Position numbers and translations under genes: made by a program
Source of the DNA: an uncultured Clostridia bacterium
GTDB lineage: Bacteria; Bacillota; Clostridia; Oscillospirales; Acutalibacteraceae
DNA: 64,000 nt
Direction: 5' to 3'
NCBI GenBank assembly: GCA_937916395.1
Contig: CALFTN010000089.1
Span: forward strand, 26,492-90,491
Notes under the pieces: generated by a model
Told to the model about the DNA's origin: nothing
Databases searched by the model: none
Seen by the model: the letters and a program-made list of their open reading frames with translations, nothing else
In this document: positions 62,298 through 64,000 of the stretch, in pieces
Layout: the number at the start of each line of letters is the position of its first letter
Numbering within the stretch: position 1 is the first letter of the stretch

Positions 62298-63779
62298 CTA
62301 TATTTTTGATTTTAAACGTTTTAATGTTGATAAAGTACTATAAGGTACGTGTAAATCACCGTAACCAGTTTTTAAATTTACCTGTGGCTTCATACTGCCA
62401 TGAAAATCTGAACCACCAGAGTAAAAAAGACCGAGTTTCTGAGCAAGTGTCCTGAATTCAATAATGTTTTCATCGGTATATTCCGTGTAGTATCCCTCAA
62501 TACCATTCAATCCATAGCCTTTAAGCTCCTTTAAAAGCTCAAAAAGCCTTTCATTATTTAATTTGGTTTGATGTAAATGTGCTAAAAAAGCAAGTCCTCC
62601 AGCACTCCGTATGGCAGTTATAGCATCCTTAGGCGTGATTTCCTTTTTTACGGCATAGCAAGGCTTATTAAGACCGATATACTTATCAAAAGCCTCTTTT
62701 ACTGAGGCTACGTAGCCTTTATTAAGCATAAGTCTGGCTATATGGGCTCTTCCCAGAAAGTCACCACCTGCAAGTTGAGAAGCTTCTTCATAAGTTATAT
62801 CAAAGCCATGGTCTCTGAGTTTTTTGCAAATCTCTTCCATTCTGTTTTTACGTACACTTCTTGTTTTTTCTATTGTTTTTAGAAGTACTTCATTTTCATG
62901 GTCAATAAAAAGCCCAATAATGTGAATTTCAGTATCTGCAGTAACAGAAAATTCAATGCCTGGTATAAATTCTAAATTAGTATTTTCACTTGCTTTTAAA
63001 GCTTCTTCAATTCCATCGACGGAATCATGGTCTGTAAGTGCAATGGCAGAAAGTCCGACTTGTTCGGCATAGTTTATCAATTCGGTTGGTGTAAAAGTGC
63101 CATCAGAGTAAGTTGAATGGGTGTGAAAATCAACAGCCCTGTCATCAAGAATGATATTTAAAGCATCTTTAAGACTGTCAACTGTTACAGCACCACTGTT
63201 TTCAGTAATTTCTTTGCCTTGATGACCAAAAGTCACGAGAATACAATCAACACCCAAAGCGTTTGCAGTTTCTAAATCGTGAAGAGTATCACCAATAAAA
63301 ATTGTATCCTTGTGGTCTATATTATTCGACCTAAAGAATTTTATAGCCCTTTCTATCTTGCTCTCGGCAAGAGTGTTGTCGGCACCAAAAATCCCATCAA
63401 AATATTCTTCAACGCCATACTGTTTTGTTAAATTTCGTGCGCTTTCTTCTTTAGTGGCAGTTATTATGTATTGTTTGGCACCATTTTCTTTTAATATCTT
63501 TAATACATTTTTCGTGTCAGGTGACAAAAATGTTTCGTTAATTCGTCTGTTGTAACTGTCGTGGAAGGATTTGGATATAACAGGGAAATCTAATTCATCT
63601 TCAGTTAAAATATGCTTGTAAAAGCCAATTATAGGCGTTTCTACATAAGTGTAATATTGCTCTAAAGAAATGAGGGGTTTATTCATTTCAGTGAGCATAT
63701 CGTTAACGCAGTTGAGAGATGTAACAGCATCATCAATCAAAGTGCCGTTCCAATCCCATAAAATATTGTGGTATCTCAT
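62298..63779 (-). CDS. Fusion of a HAD phosphatase and a PHP-domain phosphoesterase
   Basis: A 493-residue two-enzyme fusion. Residues 1-212 are a HAD phosphatase (WDWNGTLIDD with the nucleophile Asp at 9-11, IITATKEES, IFIGDTLHDLETANALGVD), similar to phosphoglycolate phosphatases. Residues 217-493 are a PHP domain of the TrpH / 3',5'-nucleoside bisphosphate phosphatase kind (FHTHSTYSDGT, LTDHDSVDG, FLAHLHQTKL, SGGSDFHGSMKP, all metal ligands present). The two activities may act on successive phosphates of one substrate, such as pAp-type nucleotides. The fusion is continuous without a frame break. Confidence 0.85.
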   Translation of the reverse strand: MRYHNILWDWNGTLIDDAVTSLNCVNDMLTEMNKPLISLEQYYTYVETPIIGFYKHILTEDELDFPVISKSFHDSYNRRINETFLSPDTKNVLKILKENGAKQYIITATKEESARNLTKQYGVEEYFDGIFGADNTLAESKIERAIKFFRSNNIDHKDTIFIGDTLHDLETANALGVDCILVTFGHQGKEITENSGAVTVDSLKDALNIILDDRAVDFHTHSTYSDGTFTPTELINYAEQVGLSAIALTDHDSVDGIEEALKASENTNLEFIPGIEFSVTADTEIHIIGLFIDHENEVLLKTIEKTRSVRKNRMEEICKKLRDHGFDITYEEASQLAGGDFLGRAHIARLMLNKGYVASVKEAFDKYIGLNKPCYAVKKEITPKDAITAIRSAGGLAFLAHLHQTKLNNERLFELLKELKGYGLNGIEGYYTEYTDENIIEFRTLAQKLGLFYSGGSDFHGSMKPQVNLKTGYGDLHVPYSTLSTLKRLKSKI

Positions 63780-63834
63780 AAAAACTCCTGTGTAGTAATA
63801 TATACTACTATATTAACACATTGTGAGTAAAAAT

Positions 63835-64000
63835 TCAAATGATGTATGATAGAAGAAAACCGAGAACTACCCCAATTATAAATGTTGAAACTCCAAGAAT
63901 AGTAAGCCTTATGTTTTTTAAGACCTTTTTTGATTTTTGTAATGGTGGTTTCAAAACTATTTTTAATTCATTGTGTGCCATTTCTTTTAATTTGTTTTCA
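63835..64000 (-). CDS. C-terminal end of a protein with a terminal membrane helix (runs off the window)
   Basis: On the minus strand the frame is open from the window edge to a TGA at 63837-63835. It encodes KEMAHNELKIVLKPPLQ and a final membrane helix (LTILGVSTFIIGVVLGFLLS). An internal ATG (MAHNEL) has no good ribosome-binding site, so the gene probably begins beyond 64000. Tail-anchored or small inner-membrane protein; function unknown. Confidence 0.55.
   Translation of the reverse strand, partial: ENKLKEMAHNELKIVLKPPLQKSKKVLKNIRLTILGVSTFIIGVVLGFLLSYII

Overview
The window is low-GC DNA with tightly packed genes, Shine-Dalgarno starts and near-consensus sigma-A promoters. It looks like an anaerobic Clostridia chromosome, most likely of the Oscillospiraceae/Ruminococcaceae type. 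The support is the parA-parB-serS-rlmB block, a circularly permuted GH3 glucosidase of the kind known from Ruminococcus and Butyrivibrio, a DUF6809 protein and a MobP3-type relaxase. The parAB-serS neighbourhood suggests the replication origin may not be far away. The taxonomic call is inference.

Bases 1-11.7 kb are accessory DNA. They hold the end of an unknown large gene, three orphan genes, a DUF6809 gene, an AbiEi/AbiEii-type toxin-antitoxin operon, about 1.2 kb of gene-free repeat-rich sequence, and a four-gene cluster: a PlsC-like acyltransferase, a membrane protein and two tandem AMP-forming ligases. Bases 11.7-38.5 kb are an integrated mobilizable element. It is bounded by an 87-bp direct repeat that includes the 3' half of tRNA-Pro(GGG), and the intact tRNA lies at the right end. 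Several sequences of the left region (the DUF6809 gene with its leader, a three-hairpin structure, leader repeats) recur inside this element. This suggests that related elements accumulated at the same tRNA.

The element has three parts. Its left end carries a patatin phospholipase and a pentapeptide-repeat protein with matching promoters and flanks. Its centre (14.0-29.9 kb) is one co-directional operon: a SNF2-like helicase, a zinc/SH3-like protein, DUF4391, a repeat protein, a CFI-box protein, two membrane proteins, a RES-domain NAD+-degrading-type protein, a type III-like adenine methyltransferase (Mod), a small membrane protein and a type III-like Res helicase-nuclease. This reads as an expanded type III-like restriction/defence system and is the best candidate for something undescribed. 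Its right end is the mobility module: an iteron-like repeat array, a probable large structured RNA, an excisionase-like protein, an HTH protein, a hairpin region that may be oriT, a ribbon-helix-helix-like protein, the relaxase, two tandem tyrosine recombinases, and a DUF3990/XRE toxin-antitoxin pair with two perfect operators.

From 38.5 kb to the end is chromosomal backbone: a candidate small RNA, a chemoreceptor, MltG, TrmB, a LOR/SDH-domain protein with a YfcC-type carrier (probable amino-acid catabolism), two GH3 glycosidases, two paralogous zinc/membrane proteins, tRNA-Thr(GGT), parA, parB, serS, rlmB, a degenerate P-type ATPase-like membrane protein, an unlisted 49-residue gene, a Gfo/Idh/MocA dehydrogenase, a cell-surface repeat protein, a membrane protein and a HAD-PHP fusion phosphatase. 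Many genes end in clear hairpin terminators.
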